This document shows positions 8,838 through 16,059 of a stretch of DNA of 40,502 bases, in pieces. Made by a program: the position numbers and the translations under genes. The stretch's first letter is position 1. Each line of letters begins with the position of its first letter. The notes beneath the pieces are model-generated. The model saw only the letters and a program-made list of their open reading frames with translations. It was not told where the DNA came from and searched no databases. The DNA is from Moraxellaceae bacterium UBA2477 (lineage in GTDB: Bacteria; Pseudomonadota; Gammaproteobacteria; Pseudomonadales; Moraxellaceae): the NCBI GenBank assembly GCA_002342025.1, contig DDPD01000009.1, positions 1 to 40,502 on the forward strand, written 5' to 3'.

Positions 8838-9335
8838 ATGCCGAAACTGCCGAATGCGCGCATTTGCAATGCCTTGGTGGCACTGGTGGCACTGCTGGCC
8901 ATGCTGGTGGCACTGTACTTGCAGTATTACCAAGGCCTTGAACCCTGCCCGCTTTGTGTCTTTCAGCGCGTGGCCGTGATCGGTGTTGGCGTTACGGCGT
9001 TGACCGCTGCCGTGCATGGTCCGCAGGCTTGGGGGCAGCGCGTCTATGCGGGCGTGATGGCCTTGAGTGCATTCGCAGGCGTCGTGGTCGCCGGTCGCCA
9101 TGTTTGGCTGCAACACTTGCCGGCGGATCAAGTGCCCTCTTGCGGGCCCGGCCTCGACTTTTGGATTGCCGCCTTGCCTTGGCAGCAAGTGGTGCAGCAG
9201 GTCTTTCAAGGCTCGGGTGAGTGCGCCAAAGTCGACTGGACCCTGCTAGGCCTTAGCCTGCCCATGTGGACACTGATGCTATTTGTTGGCTTGCTGCTGG
9301 CGGCATTGGTGCAACTGGTGCGTCGCCCGAACTAA
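8838..9335 (+). CDS. dsbB: DsbB disulfide bond formation protein (quinone reductase of DsbA)
   Basis: A 165-residue inner-membrane protein with four predicted transmembrane helices (about 12-30, 43-60, 69-88, 139-160). It has both redox cysteine pairs: Cys37/Cys40 (EPCPLC) in the first periplasmic loop and Cys102/Cys129 in the second. Family knowledge: DsbB reoxidises periplasmic DsbA and passes the electrons to ubiquinone. The Arg after the first pair (VFQR) matches the quinone-contacting arginine. ATG 8838 follows GAGGTG at a good distance; ATG 8826 would add four residues. dsbA is not in the window. Confidence 0.93.
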   Translation: MPKLPNARICNALVALVALLAMLVALYLQYYQGLEPCPLCVFQRVAVIGVGVTALTAAVHGPQAWGQRVYAGVMALSAFAGVVVAGRHVWLQHLPADQVPSCGPGLDFWIAALPWQQVVQQVFQGSGECAKVDWTLLGLSLPMWTLMLFVGLLLAALVQLVRRPN

Positions 9336-9408
9336 TTTTTCAGCAGACCTAGCGCAGTGACCTAGGCTGTCCTATACCTGATGCAGGGAAGCTCGGGAGC
9401 GGGACAGG

Positions 9409-10911
9409 ATGTCATTAGCGACGGTGGAAACGTGCGCCAGTCTTGGCTTGGCGGCCCCACGCGTACGTGTTGAAGTTCACTTGTCGACCGGCTTGCCCGG
9501 TCTCGCCATTGTGGGCATGCCCGAAGCGGTGGTGCGTGAGAGTAAAGACCGTGTTCGATCGGCGCTGCTAAACAGTGGTTTTGACTTCCCTCCGCAACGC
9601 ATCACCATCAATTTAGCGCCGGCCGATTTGCCCAAAGAAGGCGGGCGATATGACTTGCCCATCGCGCTTGGCTTGCTGGCAGCCAGTGGTCAATTGCCCG
9701 CAAAGGCCCTAGAAAACCTGATCGTGATGGGCGAGTTGGCATTATCCGGCGAGCTCACCGCGGTGAATGCGGTGCTATCGGCCAGCTTGGCCAGTGCTTC
9801 CACCGGGAAGACCTTGGTCGTGCCACAAGCCAACGCACGTGAAGCGCGTCTCAGCACCCAAACCAGCGTTCTCGCTGCGCCAAATTTATCGCGATTGATT
9901 CGGCACCTGCGCGGTATAGAGCCGATTTCTGACGACGCTAGTGAGGCCGAGGGCGTCAGCGAAAGCCAGGTCATGCACCCTGATTTAGCGCAGGTTTGCG
10001 GGCAACACTTGGCGAGACGGGCTTTAGAAGTTGCCGCAGCAGGCGCGCATTCGATTTTGTTTTATGGGCCGCCGGGTGCAGGAAAAACGCTGATGGCATC
10101 GTGCTTGCCCGGGCTGCTGCCGCCGCTTTCTCCTGACATGAGGTTGCAGTCGGTAGCCTTGTATTCCTTGCGTGGGCTGTCGCGCGAGCACGATAGTTTG
10201 CCGCCCTTTCGATCGCCTCATAGTTCGTCATCAATGGCTGCATTAATTGGCGGAGGCATGACAATTCCACGTCCTGGAGAAATTAGTCTGGCGCATGGCG
10301 GTGTATTGTTTCTGGATGAATTGCCCGAGTTCAACCGACAGGCGCTGGAGGCACTGCGTGAGCCCTTGGAGTCAGGCGAAATTGTGTTAGCAAGAGCGCG
10401 CCAGCAGCTACGTTACCCGGCCCGATTTCAGTTAGTAGCGGCCATGAATCCGTGCCCTTGTGGACAGCGCGGGCAGTTGGGCGGCAGTTGCCGTTGTACG
10501 CCGGAGCAAATAGCCCGCTATCAAGCCAAGTTGTCAGGACCGTTATTAGATCGTGTGGATCTCCGCGTGCCCGTTCAGGCAGTGCCTTTATCGGCCTTGG
10601 CCACCGCAGCCCAAGCCCAAGAAAGCAGTGCCGTAGTGCGGGCGCGAGTGTGTGCGAGTCGGCAGCGACAATTGCAACGCCAAGGCTATGCCAATGCCTA
10701 TCTACCGGGGCATGAGCTCGGTCAGGCGTTAGCGTCAGAGGTGACAGAGTTTGCCCAGGCTGCCGGCGAGCGTTTAGGTCTTTCAGCGCGTGCCTATCAC
10801 CGCGTGTTGCGGGTGGCGCGAACCATTGCGGATCTCGCTGAGGAAGATTGCGTTAGCACAAGTCACCTAGCCGAGGCCTTGTGCTATCGCGGTAGTGTGC
10901 TTGCAGACTAA
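9409..10911 (+). CDS. comM: ComM/YifB family AAA+ ATPase (Mg-chelatase-like)
   Basis: A 500-residue cytoplasmic protein. Residues 1-170 are the Lon-like/ChlI N-terminal domain (GLPGLAIVGMPEAVVRESKDR near 28-48). The AAA+ core has Walker A GPPGAGKT at 220-227, Walker B GVLFLDELPEF near 302-312, and the family cysteine cluster NPCPCGQRG...CRC near 346-360. A C-terminal helical lid ends in LAEALCYRG. Family knowledge: ComM is a hexameric helicase that drives branch migration during natural transformation, and YifB is the same family in non-competent bacteria. Its presence alone does not prove competence. The start ATG 9409 follows GGGACAGG. It is convergent with the SDR gene, with three bases between the stops. 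Confidence 0.94.
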   Translation: MSLATVETCASLGLAAPRVRVEVHLSTGLPGLAIVGMPEAVVRESKDRVRSALLNSGFDFPPQRITINLAPADLPKEGGRYDLPIALGLLAASGQLPAKALENLIVMGELALSGELTAVNAVLSASLASASTGKTLVVPQANAREARLSTQTSVLAAPNLSRLIRHLRGIEPISDDASEAEGVSESQVMHPDLAQVCGQHLARRALEVAAAGAHSILFYGPPGAGKTLMASCLPGLLPPLSPDMRLQSVALYSLRGLSREHDSLPPFRSPHSSSSMAALIGGGMTIPRPGEISLAHGGVLFLDELPEFNRQALEALREPLESGEIVLARARQQLRYPARFQLVAAMNPCPCGQRGQLGGSCRCTPEQIARYQAKLSGPLLDRVDLRVPVQAVPLSALATAAQAQESSAVVRARVCASRQRQLQRQGYANAYLPGHELGQALASEVTEFAQAAGERLGLSARAYHRVLRVARTIADLAEEDCVSTSHLAEALCYRGSVLAD

Positions 10912-10914
10912 GTT

Positions 10915-11757
10915 TCAAAGAGTGCCGATGTAGAAATCACGCTGAATGTTGGCGGCGTTTTCCGGCACGTTGGCGTAATGCGAGAAGTCGGTTTCGCCGA
11001 GATGCCGCAACACATCTTCATCCAGCCAGCAGACTTCATGGCTAAAGCGGTCACTTTGATTCAGCAAGGCAAAAGCGGCATCGGCCATGATGGCTGGCTT
11101 GCGAGCCGCCGCCAGCCCCGATTCGCCGGCAGTCATGCCGACGGCTGCGGTGGCAATCAGGGTGGCTGGCCACAGGGTATTTACCCGAATGCCGCGTGGC
11201 TTGGCTTCCTGAGCGAAGCCCAGGCTGAGCAGTGTCATGGCGTACTTAGTGGATGTGTACGGTGCGAAGGCTCCGAGCCAGCCAGGATCGAGATTGATCG
11301 GTGGGCAGAGATTAAGCACTTGCCCTTGGCGTGCGCTGAGGTGCGGCAGGCATTCACGCATCGTAATGAATGGCGAGCGTGTATTGAGGGCGTGCATGAG
11401 GTCGTAGTGCTTGGTGTTGGTGACAGCAACTGGCGTGACGCCGAGAAAACCGGCGTTGTTGATCAGCACATCAATGCCGCCAAAGTGGGCTACCGTTTCT
11501 TCAATGGCGCGAGTGAGTTGTGCTTCGTCTCTGGCATCGCAGGCAATTGGCAACGCTTGGCCGCCGGCCGCGCGTATTTCCTCGGCAACGGAGTGAATAG
11601 TGCCGGGTAGGCGCGGGTTAGGCTGATCCGATTTTGCTGCGATAACAATGTTGGCGCCTTCACGTGCAAAGCGTAGGGCAATTTCGCGGCCTATGCCTCG
11701 GCTCCCGCCGGTAATGAATAGCGTACGGTTTTGCCAGCGCTTAGAAGTGTCGGTCAT
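10915..11757 (-). CDS. HSDL2-like short-chain dehydrogenase/reductase
   Basis: A 280-residue Rossmann enzyme: cofactor motif TGGSRGIG at 16-23, Asp-containing CDARDE near 73-78, NNAG at 100-103 and the catalytic pair Tyr167/Lys171 (YTSTK). Long stretches (ANIVIAAKSDQPNP, RLPGTIHSVAEEI, VNTLWPATLIATAA) match the dehydrogenase domain of HSDL2, a peroxisomal/mitochondrial SDR linked to lipid metabolism; the SCP2 sterol-carrier domain of animal HSDL2 is absent. The usual catalytic Ser, 13 residues before Tyr167, is replaced (Ile154, in a CPPINLDP segment), as also appears to be the case in HSDL2. The substrate is unknown; a fatty-acyl or isoprenoid alcohol/aldehyde would suit the neighbours. AAGGA lies eight bases before the ATG, and the gene is 26 bases after the P450 stop, so it is probably the last gene of a DUF2236-P450-SDR operon. 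Confidence 0.9.
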   Translation of the reverse strand: MTDTSKRWQNRTLFITGGSRGIGREIALRFAREGANIVIAAKSDQPNPRLPGTIHSVAEEIRAAGGQALPIACDARDEAQLTRAIEETVAHFGGIDVLINNAGFLGVTPVAVTNTKHYDLMHALNTRSPFITMRECLPHLSARQGQVLNLCPPINLDPGWLGAFAPYTSTKYAMTLLSLGFAQEAKPRGIRVNTLWPATLIATAAVGMTAGESGLAAARKPAIMADAAFALLNQSDRFSHEVCWLDEDVLRHLGETDFSHYANVPENAANIQRDFYIGTL

Positions 11758-11783
11758 GAAGGCGTCCTTAGTGTGGGATCTAT

Positions 11784-13133
11784 TTAGAGTGCATGGAGCT
11801 TAACGGGCAGATGATCCCGAGGAGTAGGTAGTGAGGTGAAATTTATTGGCATGACATAGTCGTCGGGCACGGACCAACGGAACTTTAGTAGCAGCTGATA
11901 GAGAATGGCTTTAATTTCCAGCTCAGCAAAGTGCAGCCCAATGCACATATGCGCGCCGCCACCAAAAGGCAGGTACTGATAGGCGTGCTGCTTGTGTTCC
12001 CGGCGTTCGGGGCTGAATCGCTCAGGGTCGAACTGAGTGGGCGCTGTCCAATACTGCGGCAAATGGTGCGTCACAATCGGGCTGATAATCACATAAGTGT
12101 TAGCGGGAATCCGATAGCCTGCAAACTCCACCGGCTTGACTGTTTTTCGCGGTAAAACGTGAACCGGGGATAACAAGCGCAGCGATTCTTTCAGCACTAA
12201 CTCCATTAAAGGAAGCTGGCTCAGATCGTCGTGGACCAACGAGGATTTACCCAGCGCGAGCGCCTCTGCACGTATACGCCGCTGCCAATCCGGGTGCTTG
12301 CCCAGCTGGTACATCATGCTGGTGAGGGTAATGGTGCTGGTGTCGTGCGCGGCCATGAGCAGGAAGATCATGTGGTTAACCACGTCGTCGTCACTAAAGC
12401 GATTGCCGTGCTCATCTTCAGCAATGCACAGACGACTAAAGAGGTCTGAGCCCGGTTGTTGGCGTTTAGCGGCAATACGCGAGCGGAAAAAAGCTTCCAA
12501 GGTGGCACGTCCGCGTACCCCTTTGTGCCAGCGTCCGCCGGGTACGGGGTAGCGAATTAATGCGGTTCCGGCCCTGACGCAATCCACGAAGGCTTCATTG
12601 ATGGCGTCGGCCTCTTTGCCCAGCGGTTCGCCCATGAACACTTCTGTCGCGATATCTAGCGTGAGTCGTTTCAGCTCGGGGTAAACCATAAAGTCGGCTT
12701 TGCGCAGACGCTTAGCCTGTTTATGCCAGCGCGTTAAGCCATGCCCGATCACCGGCTGCATTCGATGCAAGTAGTCCGTCAGCGCCGGCTTTTTAAAGGC
12801 GGCCTGCAATATCCCGCGATGAAACTTATGTTCATCAAAGTCCAGCAACATGAGTCCGCGATGGAAAAATCGCTCAATAAAATAGGCCCAGCCTTGATGG
12901 TTGGAAAACGCTTGATCGGCGTTGCGTAATACCAGTTCGACGGCATCCGGGCCTCCTAAGGCCACTGAATTGAGGCCAAAGGCATCGCCTCGAATGACGG
13001 GCCCAAAACGTTCATATAGGTTTAGACCACTGCTCAGGGGTTGAAACAGAAAGTTGAACGTGTGGCTCAGGACGGGAATGCCGCCCGCGACTGGAATTTC
13101 TGAAAAATCACGAATTCGGGTGCTGCTGGTCAT
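11784..13133 (-). CDS. Cytochrome P450 monooxygenase
   Basis: A 449-residue P450. The I-helix oxygen-activation motif is AAHDTST at 261-267, the K-helix ExxR is Glu316-Ser-Leu-Arg319, the PERF region is at 370-373, and the haem-binding loop is FGGGAHMCIG with proximal Cys397. No membrane anchor is seen, so it is a soluble bacterial class needing separate redox partners. None (ferredoxin, reductase) is encoded nearby. The start is ATG 13133, whose ATG overlaps the TGA of the upstream gene (ATGA), so the two are translationally coupled; an in-frame start further upstream would lie inside that gene. The substrate cannot be read from sequence. The pairing with an SDR suggests hydroxylation followed by alcohol oxidation of a hydrophobic compound (inference). 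Confidence 0.93.
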   Translation of the reverse strand: MTSSTRIRDFSEIPVAGGIPVLSHTFNFLFQPLSSGLNLYERFGPVIRGDAFGLNSVALGGPDAVELVLRNADQAFSNHQGWAYFIERFFHRGLMLLDFDEHKFHRGILQAAFKKPALTDYLHRMQPVIGHGLTRWHKQAKRLRKADFMVYPELKRLTLDIATEVFMGEPLGKEADAINEAFVDCVRAGTALIRYPVPGGRWHKGVRGRATLEAFFRSRIAAKRQQPGSDLFSRLCIAEDEHGNRFSDDDVVNHMIFLLMAAHDTSTITLTSMMYQLGKHPDWQRRIRAEALALGKSSLVHDDLSQLPLMELVLKESLRLLSPVHVLPRKTVKPVEFAGYRIPANTYVIISPIVTHHLPQYWTAPTQFDPERFSPERREHKQHAYQYLPFGGGAHMCIGLHFAELEIKAILYQLLLKFRWSVPDDYVMPINFTSLPTPRDHLPVKLHAL

Positions 13134-14365
13134 GCCGATGCTCCTGGTGCTACTGGCGTAAGTTGATGGGGCTTTTTGCCAAACACAGCACCAACTGCTG
13201 CGCGTTGTGCTGCGCGACCGCGTGAAACTTGGCGTTGATGCCAGCGGGGCAGTAGGCGTTGAGCGGTATAGGTGAATGCGCGCGGCGCCAGTGTTAGCCA
13301 GGGATACCAAGCACTGATATGGGTGGGTAAGCCCAGCTGGTCAAATTGCTCCGGAGTAAGAAAGTAGCGACTTACGCTGAGATGCTGGTGATAAACAAAC
13401 TTTCGCATGGGCTGCTCTAAACCATATTTGGCGAATGCGGGAAAGCGCCTCACCAGCGGCTCTTCCGACAAGGCTTTGCCCAAGGCCTTGCTGGTCCAGT
13501 CGGCCCGGCTTTGTGTCATGAGGGCGGTATTGAGCAAAATCACGCCCTCGGATTCGCTGAAGCGTAACCACTTCTCGTCTACGCCCATCAACCAACAGGC
13601 ATAACTCCACAGTTGCATCACGCCACGCGCTTCTTGGGGTGTGGCTTGAATGCCGAGCTTACGCAGGCCGCCGAGCATCACCACACTGAAGCCCAGATAC
13701 GTTGCGGCCATATCAATTTGGTTGAGTGGCAGGCCCCACTGCGCATGGTCCCAGTCCTCTCGTTGATTGAGCTGGCGGCGCACGATGGCATGCACGAGTC
13801 GGACATGTAGGGTTGATTGCGTGCCGGCGCCAAAGCGCTCAAGGCCGCCCCTTTCAGTACAATCCATCCACCATTTGCCGGTCTCGGCGACGCGCTGTGA
13901 TGTGCCGTTGGTGAGCGCACCGGTCATCACCAGTGCTTGATTAAAACCAGACAGTAAATAGCCGCCCATTAGGGCCAGGTCGCGCATGACCTGAAGTGCA
14001 GTTAGGCCACTGGCGTGAATAAAACGTATGCCTTCGTCCATGAGCTGGCGATCTACCCAGGCGGGCACACGATCGACCTCCGCAAACAAGGCCTGAAGTT
14101 CGGGCGGGCAGTCGCTGAGACTTTCCACGCCCTGTGTGAGCGCTTGTTGGAATATGCCGCGATGGGCTTTGGGCGACTGCATGAGCCAGTCAGCAACGGG
14201 ATCCATCAGCGTATCGCCAACGTTCAGGCCAGCAACTGCTTCATCATATTCCCGACGAGTTGGCGCTAACGGACGACCCAAAATGACCTTAAGCAGCGCA
14301 GGGGTGGCTTGCTGAGTCTTCTCGAAGGGGCGAACGCGAGTAGGAATCGGGCGGGACTCAATCAT
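13130..14365 (-). CDS. DUF2236 / MpaB-rubber oxygenase family haem protein
   Basis: A 411-residue protein of the DUF2236 family (ER-bound oxygenase MpaB / latex-clearing protein Lcp). Arg158, Thr162 and His192 (in RLVHAIVRR) have the same spacing as the Arg, Thr and axial His of Lcp from Streptomyces sp. K30, as I recall that family. The block WGLPLNQIDMAATYLGFS (210-227) followed by GLRKLG is also typical. Lcp cleaves polyisoprene double bonds with a b-type haem, and fungal MpaB cleaves a farnesyl side chain. Most bacterial members are uncharacterised. No signal peptide or clear membrane span is seen at the N-terminus, unlike secreted Lcp, which argues for an intracellular small substrate rather than rubber. 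It is first in an operon with the P450 and SDR, and divergent from the TetR gene. Confidence 0.85.
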   Translation of the reverse strand: MIESRPIPTRVRPFEKTQQATPALLKVILGRPLAPTRREYDEAVAGLNVGDTLMDPVADWLMQSPKAHRGIFQQALTQGVESLSDCPPELQALFAEVDRVPAWVDRQLMDEGIRFIHASGLTALQVMRDLALMGGYLLSGFNQALVMTGALTNGTSQRVAETGKWWMDCTERGGLERFGAGTQSTLHVRLVHAIVRRQLNQREDWDHAQWGLPLNQIDMAATYLGFSVVMLGGLRKLGIQATPQEARGVMQLWSYACWLMGVDEKWLRFSESEGVILLNTALMTQSRADWTSKALGKALSEEPLVRRFPAFAKYGLEQPMRKFVYHQHLSVSRYFLTPEQFDQLGLPTHISAWYPWLTLAPRAFTYTAQRLLPRWHQRQVSRGRAAQRAAVGAVFGKKPHQLTPVAPGASA

Positions 14366-14400
14366 GAAATGTGCTCAGCTCATTGCGAGAGCTCGACCAT

Positions 14401-14433
14401 AATGTGAATATCTATTCGTATTCAATTCGCATT
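14401..14433. promoter_or_regulatory. Candidate TetR operator in the divergent intergenic region
   Basis: An imperfect palindrome lies in the 86-bp gap between the DUF2236 operon and tetR: outer arms AATGTGAAT and ATTCGCATT (8 of 9 pair) and inner arms GAATA and TATTC eight bases apart. It also contains CAATTCG (14423-14429), whose complement CGAATTG recurs upstream of the PF10118 gene at 15074-15080. Its position suits autoregulation and control of the divergent operon. This is inferred from symmetry only. Confidence 0.4.
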
Positions 14434-14451
14434 TTTTTGAGGAGAGGATAG

Positions 14452-15063
14452 ATGCGCAAACTGCCGCAACAGGAGCGATCGCGTCAGATGGTGTCAACAT
14501 TGATTGAGGCCACGGCTCGCTGTATCGCAGAGCGGGGACTGGATAACACCAGTACGCCAATGATTGCAGAGCGCGCTGGCGTCAGTGTGGGCTCGCTGTA
14601 TCAGTATTTCAGCAGCAAAGATGCCCTGATCGAGGCAATGGTCGCACAGCTGGCGAATGATATCGGCACCGGCTTGTCGCGGCTTCCGATAGCACCGGAA
14701 GCCAGCCTGCGAGACTTGGTCAGCGTGGCGATTCGATTTGGCTTTGCTACCCTGCACTCGCAGGATGGCTTGTATTTGGAGCTGGTGCGGAATTGGCATC
14801 GCCTGCCCACAGAGAAGGTGGCAGATGTTTTACAACAGCACTTCTTAGAGCTTGCGCGCCTGTATTTCCTCAAGCATTACCGTGAATACCCCATTGCCGA
14901 TTTGCAGGTCAGGCTCTTCATCATTACCAACAGCACCTTGTTTACGTTAGTCAGGCAAGTTGGTCAGCAGAGCGCTTGGATTACGGAAGATGCCGTGGCG
15001 GAGGGTTTAATCGACATGATTACAGGTTATTTGCTCGCGCCGTCTCTAAAGTCCGCAGATTAA
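14452..15063 (+). CDS. TetR/AcrR family transcriptional regulator
   Basis: A 203-residue regulator with the N-terminal TetR helix-turn-helix at about 35-57 (MIAERAGVSVGSLYQYFSSKDALIEAM, given in part) and an all-helical ligand domain after about residue 70. GGAGAGGAT gives a strong ribosome binding site just before ATG 14452. It is transcribed divergently from the DUF2236-P450-SDR operon and is followed 72 bases later by the PF10118 gene on the same strand. It is therefore the likely local regulator of both. The ligand is unknown; if the cluster acts on hydrophobic substrates, an acyl or terpenoid ligand would fit (inference). Confidence 0.92.
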   Translation: MRKLPQQERSRQMVSTLIEATARCIAERGLDNTSTPMIAERAGVSVGSLYQYFSSKDALIEAMVAQLANDIGTGLSRLPIAPEASLRDLVSVAIRFGFATLHSQDGLYLELVRNWHRLPTEKVADVLQQHFLELARLYFLKHYREYPIADLQVRLFIITNSTLFTLVRQVGQQSAWITEDAVAEGLIDMITGYLLAPSLKSAD

Positions 15064-15065
15064 TT

Positions 15066-15083
15066 TGACAGAACGAATTGTCA
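15066..15083. promoter_or_regulatory. Inverted repeat upstream of the PF10118 gene, possible second operator
   Basis: TGACA and TGTCA arms are separated by eight bases, just after the tetR stop codon and 53 bases before the PF10118 start. It contains CGAATTG, also found (inverted) in the tetR/DUF2236 gap. A possible promoter overlaps it: TTGTCA (15078-15083), 17 bases, TTAATT (15101-15106) preceded by TGC. A bound repressor here would cover the -35 element. Evidence is symmetry and a shared 7-mer only. Confidence 0.35.
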
Positions 15084-15135
15084 CTCAACAACTAATGTGC
15101 TTAATTACTAGTCAGTACATTTTGGGAGCACCCTC

Positions 15136-15966
15136 ATGACGGTCGTTAATTCCGCGCTCAGTAAATTTAATCGCCCGCAGCCGCGCCGCATGGATTTTGT
15201 TTTCGATGACAGCATTCCCATGGATTGGTTTGGCGGTGATCCTTTCAAGACCATGGTACTAACCGCGCTATCGGCGACGTTCCCTGAAGGCGAGCGGTTC
15301 TTTGTCGACTCCGTGCGCCACTATCAAAAGAACGTCTCGCCAGAGCTGGCCGCGCAAGTCAGTGGTTTTATTGGTCAAGAAGCCCATCACGGCCGCGAGC
15401 ACGATGCCTTCAACCAGTTCATGCAGCGCAAAGGCTTGCCCATGAAGCGCATTGAGCAGTTTGTAGAGGGTGGACTGAAGTTTATGCGTAAGCGCCTGTC
15501 GCCGGAGCGACAGCTGGCCATGACCTGTGCACTGGAGCATTTCACGGCGATCTTGGCGGAAATGGCGCTGGAAAATCCGGATTTCTTTGGCCCAATGGAT
15601 GAGCGCGTGAAGGCGCTTTGGTATTGGCATGCCATTGAAGAAAGTGAGCACAAGGCGGTGGCCTTTGATGTCTTTCAGGATCAGGTTGGCAGCTACTGGA
15701 TTCGCAGCTCGCAAATGGCGTTGAACACGCTGGAGTTTGCTTTCTTCACCACCCTGCACACTTATTCCTTATTTAAGGCGCGAGGTATTCAGCGGGACTG
15801 GCGCATGCACCTAAAAGGTCTCAATGAAATGCTCGGCAATAACCCGGGTTGGTTGCGCAAAATGGGCAAGGCTTACTGGTCTTACTATAAGCCCAGCTTT
15901 CACCCCTGGCAGCGCGACACCAATCAAGCCATGAATCACTGGAAGCAGGTGTACGGCATCGTTTAA
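15136..15966 (+). CDS. PF10118 'metal-dependent hydrolase' family protein, ferritin-like
   Basis: A 276-residue soluble helical protein of the family annotated as predicted metal-dependent hydrolase (PF10118). Metal-ligand-like clusters recur on successive helices: FPEGERFF (49-56), QEAHHGREH (81-89), ALEHFTA (132-138) and HAIEESEHKAVAFD (165-178). The spacing of Glu and ExxH pairs looks like a di-iron ferritin-like four-helix bundle, so an oxygenase or oxidase is as plausible as a hydrolase. Aromatic-rich N- and C-terminal segments (WFGGDP, SYYKPSFHPWQ) are typical of the family. GGGAGC precedes ATG 15136. It lies downstream of tetR and beside a P450/DUF2236/SDR operon, pointing to shared work on hydrophobic compounds. 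The reaction is unknown. Confidence 0.85.
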   Translation: MTVVNSALSKFNRPQPRRMDFVFDDSIPMDWFGGDPFKTMVLTALSATFPEGERFFVDSVRHYQKNVSPELAAQVSGFIGQEAHHGREHDAFNQFMQRKGLPMKRIEQFVEGGLKFMRKRLSPERQLAMTCALEHFTAILAEMALENPDFFGPMDERVKALWYWHAIEESEHKAVAFDVFQDQVGSYWIRSSQMALNTLEFAFFTTLHTYSLFKARGIQRDWRMHLKGLNEMLGNNPGWLRKMGKAYWSYYKPSFHPWQRDTNQAMNHWKQVYGIV

Positions 15967-15994
15967 CAACGATTGCTAATCATCGTGAGGGAGT

Positions 15995-16025
15995 GCTGGC
16001 CTCACTGAGGCCAGCTCACTACAAT
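15995..16025 (+). promoter_or_regulatory. Perfect 8-bp inverted repeat plus TACAAT upstream of rep
   Basis: GCTGGCCT and AGGCCAGC (15995-16015, loop of five bases) form a strong palindrome followed five bases later by TACAAT (16020-16025), a good -10 hexamer 34 bases before the rep start. The palindrome would sit over the -35/spacer of that promoter, so it could be an operator. Alternatively it is a transcript hairpin ending the PF10118 message, although no T-run follows. It does not match the LexA consensus. Confidence 0.4.
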
Positions 16026-16059
16026 CACCGGCCTGCTGAACTGCTCGCCGGATGCCGCT

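Noticed and set aside
9336..9408. Repeated ACCTAG words between dsbB and comM as a terminator or operator
   Set aside because: They are short direct repeats with no stable pairing and no T-run; nothing else was supported in this 73-base gap.
14383..14411. TTGCGA/GAATAT promoter for tetR
   Set aside because: The -10 hexamer matches only 3 of 6 positions; not strong enough to list.
15995..16015. LexA (SOS) box upstream of rep
   Set aside because: The CTG and CAG ends are 13 bases apart instead of 10 and the flanking TGT/ACA are absent.
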